From Leptospira weilii serovar Ranarum str. ICFT (lineage in GTDB: Bacteria > Spirochaetota > Leptospiria > Leptospirales > Leptospiraceae), in the NCBI RefSeq assembly GCF_000332415.1, contig NZ_AOHC02000029.1:57780-121779 (forward strand): 64,000 nucleotides of DNA. Direction: 5' to 3'. The position numbers and the translations under genes were made by a program. Below are positions 38,406-60,953 of this stretch, one piece after another; position 1 is the first letter of the stretch, and every line of letters begins with the position of its first letter. Below the pieces are notes generated by a model. The model was not told where the DNA came from and did not search any database. It saw only the letters and a program-made list of their open reading frames with translations.

Positions 38406-38978
38406 ATGACTTTTAAGAGCCAAACAATTTATTTTTCCGGATCAGCTTATGATTCAAAAAATCGCCAATCCTTTCCCGACGTTCCAACGGATCTGATTTT
38501 ATATTTAAAAACTTGCAAAAATAATAATATCATTTGGAGCCTAGGCGATACGGATAACAGTCCGGATACTGTTTTGTTAAGAAAAATCGAACAACTAAAG
38601 TGGATCAACCTTCTCGTTTCCCCCTTCAATGACGAAATGGACGTTGCGGAAATCATTCATAAAATAGATCCAAACGAAGAAAAAGAGGGATATTATGAAT
38701 TGCTTGCATTAGATATCCTTTTGGCATCAACAAGCTATGAGCCCGATGGAATATTGGTTTGGTTACCCGAATTGAATACTTATGGTTCTTGGGACATGAG
38801 CCATTATGAATTGACGGTTTTTCCAGGACATAACTGGAGCGATATAATTGCCTCTCCTAAGCAATTTTTAGAATCACAATGGTTGAGCGAAAGCGAACGT
38901 CCCAAAGAAATCAACACGGGAAATGTATTTTTTTATTTCGATCTTTGGGAAAAATGTATATTTAAGAATTCGCATTAA
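38406..38978 (+). CDS. Hypothetical soluble protein
   Basis: The 190-residue product is not recognised. It has no signal peptide or membrane segment, is acidic, and contains aromatic-rich stretches (DGILVWLPELNTYGSWDMSH and HNWSDIIASPKQFL). Such sequences are common among stand-alone immunity-type proteins, but no toxin lies nearby, so this is only an impression. It begins 19 bases after gcvP on the same strand, which could allow read-through expression. Ribosome-binding site is weak. Confidence 0.6.
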   Translation: MTFKSQTIYFSGSAYDSKNRQSFPDVPTDLILYLKTCKNNNIIWSLGDTDNSPDTVLLRKIEQLKWINLLVSPFNDEMDVAEIIHKIDPNEEKEGYYELLALDILLASTSYEPDGILVWLPELNTYGSWDMSHYELTVFPGHNWSDIIASPKQFLESQWLSESERPKEINTGNVFFYFDLWEKCIFKNSH

Positions 38979-39162
38979 AACGATTTGCTATACAGAAAAG
39001 CTACTACGCGATGAAGTTCGAATCATCTGAAACAAAGCTTACCATTCATACTCGAATTATTTTTTTGTAATCGTCCTTTTTTGTGTCGTGTTCACTTTTT
39101 GACAATTTCAAGTATTTTTCATTTTCAACGAAAGATTTTCCCTTGAGCTTGTTGTATCTCAC

Positions 39163-39300
39163 ATGAAGTCACTTAGAATCAATCCACGACTGATCCTTCT
39201 CTTTTTTCTTTTCAACTGTAAAAATTCAAACGAAGACTCAGCTTTACTTTTAGCGGCAGCTTCCGTTGCGATCGCGCAACAAATGGAGATTCAAAGTTAA
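39163..39300 (+). pseudogene. 5' lipoprotein-signal part of the frameshifted hydrolase gene
   Basis: A 45-codon frame starts ATG at 39163 and encodes a lipoprotein signal (LILLFFLFNC with lipid Cys about residue 18) followed by KNSNEDSALLLAAASVAIAQ. It ends at a TAA, but the neighbouring frame continues as NGDSKLISGPVLIDQEAEL into the dienelactone hydrolase-like gene. Inserting one A in the CAACAAATGG run (about 39278-39284) would join both. It is therefore most likely the original N-terminus of that gene. Confidence 0.6.
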
Positions 39301-39311
39301 TCTCAGGCCCC

Positions 39312-40136
39312 GTGTTAATCGATCAAGAAGCGGAACTTACAAACTATAAATTTAAAATCTATAATCCGACCCAAAAATTCGTTTTGGAAGCTTACTTTTC
39401 AAAACCTGCGGGAATGGGACGGTTTCCGTTGATCGTTATGATGCACGGTTGTGCGGGAGCACATTCAAATAGCGACACAACCAAAGGTGTTTCTTCGCTC
39501 TATACGGAATGGGCCGATCGAGGAAAGGATTTGGGTTACGCTACTCTCCTAATCGATAGTTTTACCTCAAGAAACGCTCCTCAAAATCAATGTAGTAACG
39601 GAGCCAACGTCGGAACTTCGGAAGTAACCGACAGACCGACCGACGCCTACGCGGCGTTAGACTATGTAAAAAGATCCAAGATCGTCAACAACGATCGAAT
39701 CGTTTTACTCGGATGGTCTCACGGAGGAAGCAGCGTGTTCTCCACGGTCGATACGAATTCCACTTCGCAATATCGTTCCGAAAATCAAAGGCCGTTTAAG
39801 GCCGTAATTTCCTTCTATCCCGGTTGTGGATTGAATAACGCATTCGGGGGAATTTCCACAAGTACTTATCTGCCTTACACGCATATTAAGATTCTCGCGG
39901 CGGGCGCGGACCCGCTTTATACTGGCGGATATTGTAATACAAGAATCTCAAGAGCACAAACATTAGGCGCAAGCGCAGCGACCAACAACTCGATCGCAAT
40001 GACCGTTTATCCGAACACACATCATAGCTTTGACGAGGCCAAGGTGGTATCGTCCAAATTCGACGCAAACGACGTGGCGGCAAAACCGAACGCGGATCAA
40101 GAAGCGGTTAACTTCTTTCAATTGTACAATCCTTGA
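39312..40136 (+). CDS. Dienelactone-hydrolase-like alpha/beta hydrolase (5'-frameshifted)
   Basis: The frame encodes an alpha/beta hydrolase. IVMMHGCAGAH is the oxyanion-hole region, VLLGWSHGGSSVF holds the nucleophilic Ser, and NTHHSFDEA the catalytic His. A DLH-like esterase acting on an external substrate is plausible because the ancestral gene seems to have had a lipoprotein signal, now in another frame (39163-39300). The only start inside this frame is a GTG at 39312 without a ribosome-binding site. Without correction of the frameshift the enzyme would be cytoplasmic or not made. Confidence 0.75.
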   Translation: MLIDQEAELTNYKFKIYNPTQKFVLEAYFSKPAGMGRFPLIVMMHGCAGAHSNSDTTKGVSSLYTEWADRGKDLGYATLLIDSFTSRNAPQNQCSNGANVGTSEVTDRPTDAYAALDYVKRSKIVNNDRIVLLGWSHGGSSVFSTVDTNSTSQYRSENQRPFKAVISFYPGCGLNNAFGGISTSTYLPYTHIKILAAGADPLYTGGYCNTRISRAQTLGASAATNNSIAMTVYPNTHHSFDEAKVVSSKFDANDVAAKPNADQEAVNFFQLYNP

Positions 40137-40261
40137 GGTTTCTGGAGATTAGTTGTCATACGGAAAAACGGGAACCGCCGGACAAACTTATACGAAAACG
40201 GTAATGTATCATTTCTTAATAAAGAATTGAATTCTAATATACGATATCGATTCTATTCCAT

Positions 40262-40678
40262 ATGGAGAAAAAAGATTACAGCGACGAGGTCCGTTTGCAT
40301 CGATCGAAGATCATTCGGTTTTTACTCTTTATCGCCGGCTCCGTTTCTTTGGCTTTGGGGATTATCGGAATTTTCACGCCGATTCTTCCCACCACGCCGT
40401 TTCTGCTTTTATCAGCAGCCTGTTACGCAAGGGCTTCTCATCGATTTTACAACTGGCTCATGAACAATCGATACTTCGGCTCTTACATTCGCGACTGGAG
40501 AATTCACAAAATGATTCCTCTGAGAGCCAAGATCATAGCGATTTCCATGATTTTTGTGACGATCGGAACGAGCGTGTTCTTTTTTATTCCGATTTTAGCG
40601 GTGAAGTTTCTCGTTTGTCTGATCGGAATTCTCGTCGTGATCTATTTGATACGGATTCCTACAAAACGGAAGAATTGA
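40262..40678 (+). CDS. YbaN/DUF454-family inner-membrane protein
   Basis: The 138-residue protein belongs to the YbaN (DUF454) family. Recognisable are SLALGIIGIFTPILPTTPFL, LLSAACYARASHRFYNWL, and NRYFGSYIRDWR, followed by two C-terminal membrane helices. Function is unknown; E. coli YbaN is encoded near priC. About four membrane spans are predicted. An upstream in-frame alternative does not exist; the ATG at 40262 lies after a weak purine-rich stretch. Confidence 0.88.
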   Translation: MEKKDYSDEVRLHRSKIIRFLLFIAGSVSLALGIIGIFTPILPTTPFLLLSAACYARASHRFYNWLMNNRYFGSYIRDWRIHKMIPLRAKIIAISMIFVTIGTSVFFFIPILAVKFLVCLIGILVVIYLIRIPTKRKN

Positions 40679-40822
40679 AATCAAGGAACGCGTCTAACGT
40701 TTCGACAAAATTCCGGATCAGAGGCGTATGTATTTTTAATTTGAAATCATTGATTTCCAAAATCTCGCAATGATTTTGTAATTTTGGATCGAATTATTTT
40801 TATAATGTTTCATCACTCTACT

Positions 40823-41723
40823 CTATTGTTGCGTTATGTTTTTTATAAATCTTTTAAAAAAAATCGCCTGATCGTAGGAATCAAATCTCTCCATAAATAT
40901 ATCTTTATTTTCTAAATCTTTCGCCCAAAGTTCGTTCCCGAAAAACGTAGGATTTTCTTTTATAGAATAGTCTTTAAAAGACGTCAGTTCCAATTTTTTG
41001 ATCGGCCGCCGCCGGATCGGGGAATTGTAAATGATACAGGAAGCGCGATTCAACTTGATAACGGTTTGATTGAACGAAATCAAAACAATACCCGTTATTC
41101 CGAATAGAAAAAAAAGCATAACGATAATTTCTAAGATCGTAGGGTTCCTATTTTGATATAAAAATAAACTTTCATAACCGGTATAAAAAAATATATAACC
41201 TATCGATACATATATAGGGATAGATAACATAATCAACATAAGATACGACATCCAACGAATGGTGAATGTATGAAAAAATCCGTCGTCCTTATATTCCGTT
41301 TTACTCGGAAGAGTTTCGATTTGTTCTCTTTCGCCCGTTGTATCGGTTTGAGCTGATTTAATCATTTCTCTCAAATTTTTTTTAAATTCTTTTTGAATCG
41401 ATTCAGAAGACGTTTCTTCCAAACCTTTATCGGTGATTCCCAAATATAAAAAACGTATCGAAATTGAAAGAAGCAATAGTATAGATTATAAATTCCGATT
41501 GAATAATAGATCGAAAAGAAAAACAAAATAATCGCTATGGAAAAATCCTTTGCTTTTCTTTTTTCCATAAAAAACGAGAGAAGTTTGGAAAAAATAGAAA
41601 TAAATCCGACACAAACGACGAGATAGGCAAACCAAAACGGAATGTTACGAAATCCTAATCTTTAGTCAGGAGGAAAAGAAAAGATATACCATGTATAAGT
41701 AAAAAATAATATTGCAAAAGCAT
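40823..41723 (-). pseudogene. Broken gene for a membrane protein of unknown family
   Basis: Three consecutive reverse-strand frames read like pieces of one membrane protein. The first runs from ATG 41723 (MLLQYYFLLIHGISFLFLL) to TAG at 41655. The second continues FRNIPFWFAYLVVCVGFISI and then MEKRKAKDFSIAIILFFFSI. The third runs from about 41476 to 40823 with a loop (SSESIQKEFKKNLREM), two helices and a C-terminal soluble part ending KRFIKNITQQ. Two single-base shifts separate them. If the last frame alone is expressed from a TTG at 41476 it would give 217 residues. Confidence 0.55.
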
Positions 41724-41882
41724 GTCTGCGATCAGGATTTTTCTATCGAATTTTTGCAAAAAATCTTCGGAAAATGTTTCAAGTTTCTACCTGCTCTATA
41801 AGTATTGTTTAAAATACGAGATCGCCAAAATAACTTCGTTGTATTAGGCGTTCAATCGAAAAAGATTTGTCGGGCGCGGCGC

Positions 41883-42941
<1,059 letters not shown>

Positions 42942-42996
42942 ACGTTCCTTTTATCCGAACCGAATCACTCAGGAAAAAATGAAAGTGTTATACGAA

Positions 42997-43344
42997 TTAG
43001 TTTTTTTCAAAATACTCTACACCGTGGGTTTTTTTATTAAGAAGTCGTAATTCTTTTTCGTTCACGTTTAGGATTTTATACTCCAACTCAAACGCAAGAT
43101 CGGCCAGATTGAAATGGATATCGTCTCCTTGCATTTTATACGTAAGATGAAAAGTGTCGTACTTTGCAAGACCCTGCGGAAAAATTTGGAGACGGTTTCT
43201 TTTTTCCTTATTTATATCGGCGCATTCCCCTTTTTCGGAACATTCTTTGACCTTTGCCCAATTTCCCAAAATCAACTCTTCTTTTTTTTTACAAGCGGCG
43301 AATAGGAACAGAATCAAAGAAGAAATGAGGACGATTTTTTTCAT
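42997..43344 (-). CDS. Small lipoprotein, unknown function
   Basis: Starting at 43344 the protein has 115 residues with a clear lipoprotein signal (KKIVLISSLILFLFAAC, lipid Cys about residue 18). The mature part begins CKKKEELILGNWAKVKE, typical of small secreted beta-rich proteins that measure or bind ligands (lipocalin-like GxW), and contains two further Cys. No family is firmly recognised. A much longer upstream extension in the same frame is not supported. It lies upstream of the TPR gene and may be co-transcribed. Confidence 0.78.
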   Translation of the reverse strand: MKKIVLISSLILFLFAACKKKEELILGNWAKVKECSEKGECADINKEKRNRLQIFPQGLAKYDTFHLTYKMQGDDIHFNLADLAFELEYKILNVNEKELRLLNKKTHGVEYFEKN

Positions 43345-43565
43345 AGATTCAAACATAGAGATCCGGCTCTTGTTGTCCAATGAAAATCGTTTCGAACAAA
43401 ACGAAGAACTCCGTAAGATAAAAAGAATTCGCAAGAATCTGACACGGCGACCCGTAGAAAATTGTGATACTGAGTTCCTCAACTTGGCATTCGATAAAGT
43501 AAAAACTCAGCGAGTTGCCCTCTGCATTCAATGAATTGCTTTCTAAGGATTGCAATTCGGGGGAA

Positions 43566-43856
<291 letters not shown>

Positions 43857-43974
43857 GAAAATTCATTTCAAAGTTTTCCGTATATTTTTGTAAGTTCGGA
43901 AAAAAACTTTTTCACTCAAAAAATCTCTCCTGGAAATCGCAAATTCAACCGATTTTTTGGAGGGGAGAAAAATA

Positions 43975-44406
43975 ATGTTTGAGAAAACCCATTTTATGAA
44001 AACCCAGGATCTGCTGGAAAGAGGAATGAATAACTCTATTTTCAAAAGAAAAGTGATTTCGGACAATATCGCGAACGCGGACGTTCCTCATTTCAAAAGA
44101 TCCGAGGTAATCTTCGAATCGATGATAAAAAGAGCGATCGAATCCGAAAAAATCGAAGCAATCAAAGAGGCTCCGACCCAAATCTCGGACGAACGCCACA
44201 TTCAATTCTTCAAACCCTTGGATTATCGAGAAGTTCAACCGAAAGCAAACATCGACTACCTAACGACGATGAGAGCGGACGGAAATAACGTAGATGTGGA
44301 AAAGGAAGTTGTGGAAGCCTCCAATTCTCAAATGCAATACATGATGATGTCCGAAAGAATCAATCAAAACTACAGGGACATCAAACAGGTCATGAGAATG
44401 GCTTAA
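43975..44406 (+). CDS. flgB: Flagellar basal-body rod protein FlgB
   Basis: The 143-residue protein is the proximal rod subunit of the periplasmic flagellum. The rod-protein N-terminal motif is visible as MKTQDLLERGMNN, KRKVISDNIANADVPHFKRS (ANxDxP type), and the C-terminal SNSQMQYMMMSERINQNYRD completes the coiled region. Start at 43975 is fixed by GGAGGGG upstream; a TTG at 43957 is in frame but implausible. It heads a flgB-flgC-fliE operon. Confidence 0.96.
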   Translation: MFEKTHFMKTQDLLERGMNNSIFKRKVISDNIANADVPHFKRSEVIFESMIKRAIESEKIEAIKEAPTQISDERHIQFFKPLDYREVQPKANIDYLTTMRADGNNVDVEKEVVEASNSQMQYMMMSERINQNYRDIKQVMRMA

Positions 44407-44472
44407 AAATTCGGATTTAATCTTCTTGAATTTATTTTAATGAGACATACTTTTACACTTTAGGAAGTAGAC

Positions 44473-44934
<462 letters not shown>

Positions 44935-44936
44935 TC

Positions 44937-45320
<384 letters not shown>

Positions 45321-45657
45321 AAACCTAACCGCAAAACGCGGTTGCGGCTTCAGTACGATAACTTTGAGATTTTTTCCAACGTAACATTTAAATTTCGTAC
45401 GACCGCAAAAATCTTCCTTGATTTCAAAGCATTAGAATTTATTAATATTTTGATCCATCTTAGGCGGCTTCCGCAGTCCGTTTTGAAAAAGGAATTCGGA
45501 TTTGTTTTTCAATCAAAGAAATCTTTTTGCGATTTTTTCCTTATGTTGCGACCGCAGGCAGCAACATTGAGTTCAAACGAACAACTCACGTTAATTTAGA
45601 ATGGATTTTTGAAAATTTTACCGGAACTTCTATTTTAGAGAACAAAACAAGCTCGAA
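45321..45657 (+). other. Intergenic region after the flagellar operon
   Basis: It has a perfect 6-bp hairpin AACCGC-AAAAC-GCGGTT (45327-45343) a few bases after the fliE stop, without a following T-run. Otherwise no gene or repeat is seen. Confidence 0.5.
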
Positions 45658-46806
45658 TCATTTCAAGAATACATTGTCCAATGTGTTCATCAAAGAATCG
45701 GCGTTGGCGGCTCCATTGTTTACGATAAGAACGGTCCCGATCTTTTCTTTCGGATAGATACGCATTTCAGAGTGAAATCCGGCTCCTCCTCCTTCCTTAA
45801 AGTAGTATTCTTTTTTATTCCGAGACCCAATATGCAAACCTAAGGTCATTTCTACCGGTTTGTTCGCGAGATTTTGTTGTGGTTCAAAAAGTAGTTTTTT
45901 TCCGTTCGCTCCGAGAAGTTTGGAATGATCCTTCAACAAATCCTGAAGGATCAAACCGAAAGCATATGCGGAGCCTATCATTCCGCCAAAAGAAGGCCCG
46001 TTCATATAATGATCGTTAATTAGCAACCAGCCGTTTTCATACGGGCCTATAAATTTTTTATCGATTAAAAATGATTTCAGAATATCCAAGATCGACCATT
46101 TGGGCAAATATCCTTTCGCATGTTTGGACGAATCCCGGATAATAAAATTCGCTTCGTGTTCTTTGAGATTCAATCTTTGAAAAACATTTTTACGCACATA
46201 ATTTTCAAAGGAAAGTCCCGATACTTTTGCGACGATTCGTCCGAGCAACCAATAGGAAATATTAGAATAACGATATTTTTGTCCCGGTTTAAATTCCAAT
46301 TCCGGATACGCGGATAAAACGGATTGTAAACTCGATTGTTCGTCGAAAGTTGTGTGCTCTTCTCTAAGATGAACCCATCGCAAAGGGATCGGATTTGGAA
46401 TTCCGGAAGTTTGGGATAAAAGACGGCGTATCGTCACTTCTTTTCCGTAAGGAATTTCAGGGATATATTGAATCGCCGAATCATCGAGAAATACTTTTCC
46501 TTGTTCGACCAATTGAAGAATCGAAATCGCCGTGATCGCCTTTGTCATCGAATAAATCATCATCGTCGTATCATTCGTGATTTGAGTATTTTCCGAAACA
46601 TTCGAAAGGCCTTCGTTAAACTGAAATATCTCGGAATCGGAAACAACTACGTATTGGATCGCAGGAAACTTATTATTTTCGATTTCCGCTCGTAAATATT
46701 CTTTTATTTTTGCCTGTTCGTTCAAGGTTTGATTTTTCATGTTCCACCCGCATTGACAAAGACAGAATAGAATGATCGTGTAAGGAAAAAGAAAAGGACG
46801 TTTCAT
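45658..46806 (-). CDS. Serine hydrolase of the beta-lactamase/class C family (lipoprotein)
   Basis: The 382-residue protein resembles class C beta-lactamase/esterase-type serine hydrolases. The SxxK motif is SMTKAITAI, the YxN motif is KYRYSNISYWLLG, and the C-terminal triad region is GGGAGFHSEMRIYP, a variant of HxG/KxG. The signal peptide (RPFLFPYTIILFCLCQC) ends in a Cys, suggesting a lipoprotein. Start at 46806 gives the signal its proper place. Function may be peptidase, esterase or beta-lactamase; Leptospira-type members are unassigned. Confidence 0.9.
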   Translation of the reverse strand: MKRPFLFPYTIILFCLCQCGWNMKNQTLNEQAKIKEYLRAEIENNKFPAIQYVVVSDSEIFQFNEGLSNVSENTQITNDTTMMIYSMTKAITAISILQLVEQGKVFLDDSAIQYIPEIPYGKEVTIRRLLSQTSGIPNPIPLRWVHLREEHTTFDEQSSLQSVLSAYPELEFKPGQKYRYSNISYWLLGRIVAKVSGLSFENYVRKNVFQRLNLKEHEANFIIRDSSKHAKGYLPKWSILDILKSFLIDKKFIGPYENGWLLINDHYMNGPSFGGMIGSAYAFGLILQDLLKDHSKLLGANGKKLLFEPQQNLANKPVEMTLGLHIGSRNKKEYYFKEGGGAGFHSEMRIYPKEKIGTVLIVNNGAANADSLMNTLDNVFLK

Positions 46807-46951
46807 AATTTCAGAGACCGGCGGATAAACGTTAGGAACCCGATCTGCGACAAAAACGGCGGATAAAATGATCGATCGATTTCGTGAAAAATCATTATGC
46901 AACGAATATTATAAAACAGGAATATATCGGTTTTCTTAAATACCGTCGAAT

Positions 46952-46971
46952 TTCCCGGGCTACGCCGGGAA
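46952..46971 (-). terminator. GC hairpin after the epimerase gene
   Basis: TTCCCGG (46952-46958) and CCGGGAA (46965-46971) form a perfect 7-bp stem five bases after the epimerase stop on the reverse strand. The T-run behind it is short, so termination is likely but not certain. Confidence 0.55.
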
Positions 46972-46975
46972 CCGT

Positions 46976-47999
<1,024 letters not shown>

Positions 48000-48013
48000 C
48001 TCCCCTTTTGAGC

Positions 48014-52500
<4,487 letters not shown>

Positions 52501-52725
52501 AATATCTTTTTATACTTTATGAATTTTATATATTCAAATTAAATAATTGTCCGCAAAATTGGGGTTATATTAAAAATTTATCCTAAAACCTTACGAAATA
52601 CGGGATATAAAACCAACGTCGAACTTACTAAACGCCTCTCTATGGATCGACATCCGGGCAAACAACACTTTAGTTTAAGCTACCGACTTCGTTACACTCT
52701 ATTATAATTTACTTATGAGATGATC

Positions 52726-53543
<818 letters not shown>

Positions 53544-53547
<4 letters not shown>

Positions 53548-53858
53548 TCTTTCTCCAGGAATTTTCTGGCCTTTTCTCTGTGTTCTTCTCGAATCGCGGA
53601 CTGAACACTTGCCAGTACGGCCGCAATCACTCCCGCGTCATCCAGAAATCCCGCGCCCGGTATAAAATCCGGAACCGCATCAAGCGGAGAAATAAAATAA
53701 GCGAGTGCCCCCGCGATGATAAGTTTGGTTCGAAGAGGTGTTTCCGAATCCATCATGGAATAATAAAGGGCCACAAGATCTTCCGTAAACGGTATTTTGG
53801 ACATTACGGATTTTAATTTCGGCCAAAATTCCCTTTTTACATTTTCAATCAAATCCAT
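53544..53858 (-). CDS. DUF1232/YkvA-family protein
   Basis: The 104-residue protein is a small membrane-associated protein of the YkvA family. The core TPLRTKLIIAGALAYFISPL and DAVPDFIPGAGFLDDAGVIA is the DUF1232 signature. Function is unknown. The start at 53858 has AAGGAACC upstream and avoids a spurious 74-residue extension. It is translationally coupled to the inositol-phosphatase gene and divergent from the nucleosidase-like gene 75 bases away. Confidence 0.88.
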
Positions 53859-53913
53859 AAAAGGTTCCTTTTCTTTTAAATCGATGATTTCTCTCTTGTC
53901 CCAAATTCTACGT

Positions 53914-55805
<1,892 letters not shown>

Positions 55806-55809
<4 letters not shown>

Positions 55810-56629
55810 ATCCCGACTTAAAAACTAACTACTCTTTGGCGATCGTAACCGGCTCTTCCCAAGGAATCGGAAAAGCGATTTCGGAATTTTTAGTTTCCAA
55901 AGGTTACAAAGTAATCGGGATTTCCAGAACGGAACCGAATTCATCCGTTTTAAAAGATTCCCCTTTGTATAAACACGTCGTATTGGATCTTTCGAACACA
56001 AAGGAAATCGAATTCAAATTATTGAATATTATAGAAAAAGAACCTCCTCTGAAAATTTTGGTAAACAACGCGGGTTCGGGTAATTTTTCTCCGCATGAGG
56101 AAATTCCTTTCGATGAATTGGAAAGGATGCTCGTCGTCAATTTTGTTTCTCCGATTCTCATCACGAAATTATTTCTAAGGGATTTAAAGAAGAACAAAGG
56201 TTGGATCTTTCAAATTCATTCGATCTCGGCCTTGAAAGAATCCGTTCGAGGAGCCGCATACGCCGGAACCAAGGCGGGACTCAGGCATTTCGGATTAAAT
56301 TTATTCGAGGAAATCCGAAAGTCGGGAGTCAAATTGATAAGCATCAACCCTGACATCGTAAACACCGAGTTTTACGAACGACTGGATTTCGAAAACGATT
56401 CGGATCCGGATTCTTATCTGAACGTTTCCGAAATTTTGAACGCGTTCGAGTATGCTCTTTCAAGTCCGGAAAATTTAGGTTTTACCGAAATTACGATTCG
56501 TCCCCGATACCATCGCGTTTCGAAAAAACCTTTCGTTCGTAAAAACGAAAACAAGTCCGAAACTTTCGATAAAAGCAAAACCGAAACTTTTGTTCAGAAG
56601 GATGAAAACGATCCGAAGGAGGAAAAAAA

Positions 56630-56633
<4 letters not shown>
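55806..56633 (+). CDS. Short-chain dehydrogenase/reductase
   Basis: The 275-residue protein is an [21 protein letters not shown] binds NAD(P), [13 protein letters not shown] is the NNAG motif, and HSISALK with YAGTKAG gives the catalytic Ser, Tyr and Lys. The C-terminus has an unusual charged, repeat-like tail ([18 protein letters not shown]). Substrate is unknown. It overlaps both neighbours by four bases. Confidence 0.92.
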
Positions 56634-58379
<1,746 letters not shown>

Positions 58380-58440
58380 TAAAAATAAAAAAGGATTCCA
58401 GATTTTTACTGCACGCGTTTTTAGCACTCTAAAAAAACAG

Positions 58441-58469
58441 TTTCCATTTTCCTTCCTACACCTTAATAT
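58441..58469 (+). promoter_or_regulatory. Possible promoter of loa22
   Basis: TTTCCA (58441-58446) and TAATAT (58464-58469) are spaced by 17 bases and match sigma-70 boxes at four positions each. AAGGAAGG at 58501-58508 is the ribosome-binding site. The expression of loa22 is known to be high, so a second or stronger promoter cannot be excluded. Confidence 0.4.
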
Positions 58470-58515
58470 GACACACTGAAACCAAAACCCCTTAAATCTA
58501 AGGAAGGATAGAAAC

Positions 58516-59103
<588 letters not shown>

Positions 59104-59133
59104 AGTCGATCAACCGAAAATCCGATTCGATTC

Positions 59134-59168
59134 AAAAGGGCCGATGAGAAATCATCCGCCCTTTTTTA
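59134..59168 (+). terminator. Intrinsic terminator of loa22
   Basis: AAAGGGC and GCCCTTT arms, extended by GATGA and TCATC, form a stable stem followed by TTTTTT. It lies 30 bases after the loa22 stop. Confidence 0.88.
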
Positions 59169-59171
59169 TTT

Positions 59172-59239
59172 AGAACTTGTCTCAAAACACCAAACAATCG
59201 CAGAGATTCGCGGCCATCGGTTGGTTGGGGACAAGTTCT
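59172..59239. repeat. Inverted repeat of 10 bp flanking a 48-base core
   Basis: AGAACTTGTC (59172-59181) and GACAAGTTCT (59230-59239) are exact reverse complements. The core contains CAATCGCAGAGATTCGCGGC (59195-59214), related at 17 of 20 positions to the reverse complement of 33552-33571. It looks like a short dispersed element. Confidence 0.5.
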
Positions 59240-59268
59240 TATTTTTCCCGAATTGGCAAACAACTTTA

Positions 59269-60953
59269 TTATGGATTTTGAATGCTTTTAAATCCGGATT
59301 GTAGAGTTTTGCCTCTTAAAGTAAGTGTTTCATTCTTATAAGGCATACATGGGATTTTATAATCGAAACACTGATCTCCCGCTTCGGGAATAAAAACTTC
59401 CAAATCATTAACTTTAATCGTTTTGAAATCCAGATTCGGAGGAGTTTCAATCTTTCGAGGATGAACCAAAAGAACGGAATTTTCCGCAATGAATCGTTTG
59501 AACCTACTGTAAGTTCTACGGTTCAGTAAGGAAACAAGGATTATGATTAAACAAAAAGCAAGAATTATTTTTGATAGATTCTTTATTTTTAAAATGTTTA
59601 TCGAATGAAGTTTGATTCTAAAGTTTAAATAAAAGAGCGGCGAAATCGCCGCTACACCGAGAAATGCTTTGCCGAATCTTAGATCAGGAGCGAGAAAAAT
59701 CCAAAAGATTACACCGACCGAAGAAGTGGAAAGTATGATGAACGTTTGAAAATTTATTTTTATCTTTTTCAATAAACTAAAAATAAAGGCCAACGCCGGA
59801 AATAGAAGCGATACAATTAGAAAGAGCTGAATCAATACGGATTTATTCTTCCACCAAATTGGAAACCACTCCCAAAACTTCATCCCGGAAGCTTCTACGT
59901 ATCCTTCGCCTGGATTTCTTGCCCATCCCGTTATGGCTAATTTTTCGGAAATAACATTCCCTAACGGAACTTTCCAATCGAAGTTGAAAAGATCGATAGC
60001 GGGAAAAGGATAAATCAAATAACCCGATAAGATGATATTCCGAATCAACCAAGGTAAAAGAATCAGCGATATAACCGAGGTTATCAGAAATAATTTATCT
60101 TTCTCAAATCTGAATTGAATCATTAAAATGAAAACCGGTAAAAGAAGCGGTACCGTTGCCAATTTGACGCTGATCGTATATACGGACAAAATGATCGATG
60201 AAAATAATCTTTCAAACTTAAATCCGAACCGTCATCTTCGCTTTTTGGCAGGTTTGTCAAAACATACAAAGGAAATACAATCGAAATCAAATCGAGCGTA
60301 GGTGACGATATATTTACAATCTGATCTAATATCAGGGCAAACGCGATTGTGTTTATCAAGAACGAATTCGTAAATCCTTCTCGTTTTGCAATCGTATGAA
60401 TTCTACTTATATAATGTAAAACTAATATTGAATAAATGGTGAAATTTACAGAAAAGATTTCTTGATTAAAAATATCCCTTAAGGACGTAAGTGCAAAAAT
60501 CGTAAATACGTTGGGATTAAATCCGAATCTCCCGTGTATGTTTGCAAGACCGGGAACAACCGCATACTCTTCGATCCATTTTATAGATTGAATATGATAT
60601 AGCCCTGAGTCGTATGGAAACGGAGGGTTTAAGGAGAAGATCAGTGCATATACAATAAAGGGAGCTGCTATGACAAGAACGAGACTCTTATGAATGAATT
60701 TAAACGTTAATATCTTAAAATTTTCTTTTACAAAATACAAAAGGATGGAACAGAAAATCAAAAATACCAACAAGATCCATATGGATATCGGAAAGAATAA
60801 TGATACAAAGGATGCGAACGTGTTCGCTACGGACAAGCCTATGAAAACTTTATCGGTAAATTGAAATTTTACTTTCAAAACTCTTTCAGTTGCGCTTCCA
60901 AAAGAAATAAAGACATATAAAGATAGGACGGTGGAAATTAAAATGGCGAGCAT
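59269..60953 (-). pseudogene. Frameshifted multi-spanning membrane protein (GT-C-like)
   Basis: Two overlapping frames together encode one ~560-residue membrane protein. The 5' part starts at 60953 and includes [20 protein letters not shown] and [14 protein letters not shown]; after about 60230 the sequence continues in another frame as [20 protein letters not shown] and on to 59269, with [20 protein letters not shown], a cluster of helices and a soluble tail. About ten or more hydrophobic helices are present in total. Similar proteins occur in polysaccharide loci and have a GT-C-like layout, but the family is not certain. A single-base frameshift around 60190-60240 separates the halves. Confidence 0.7.
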
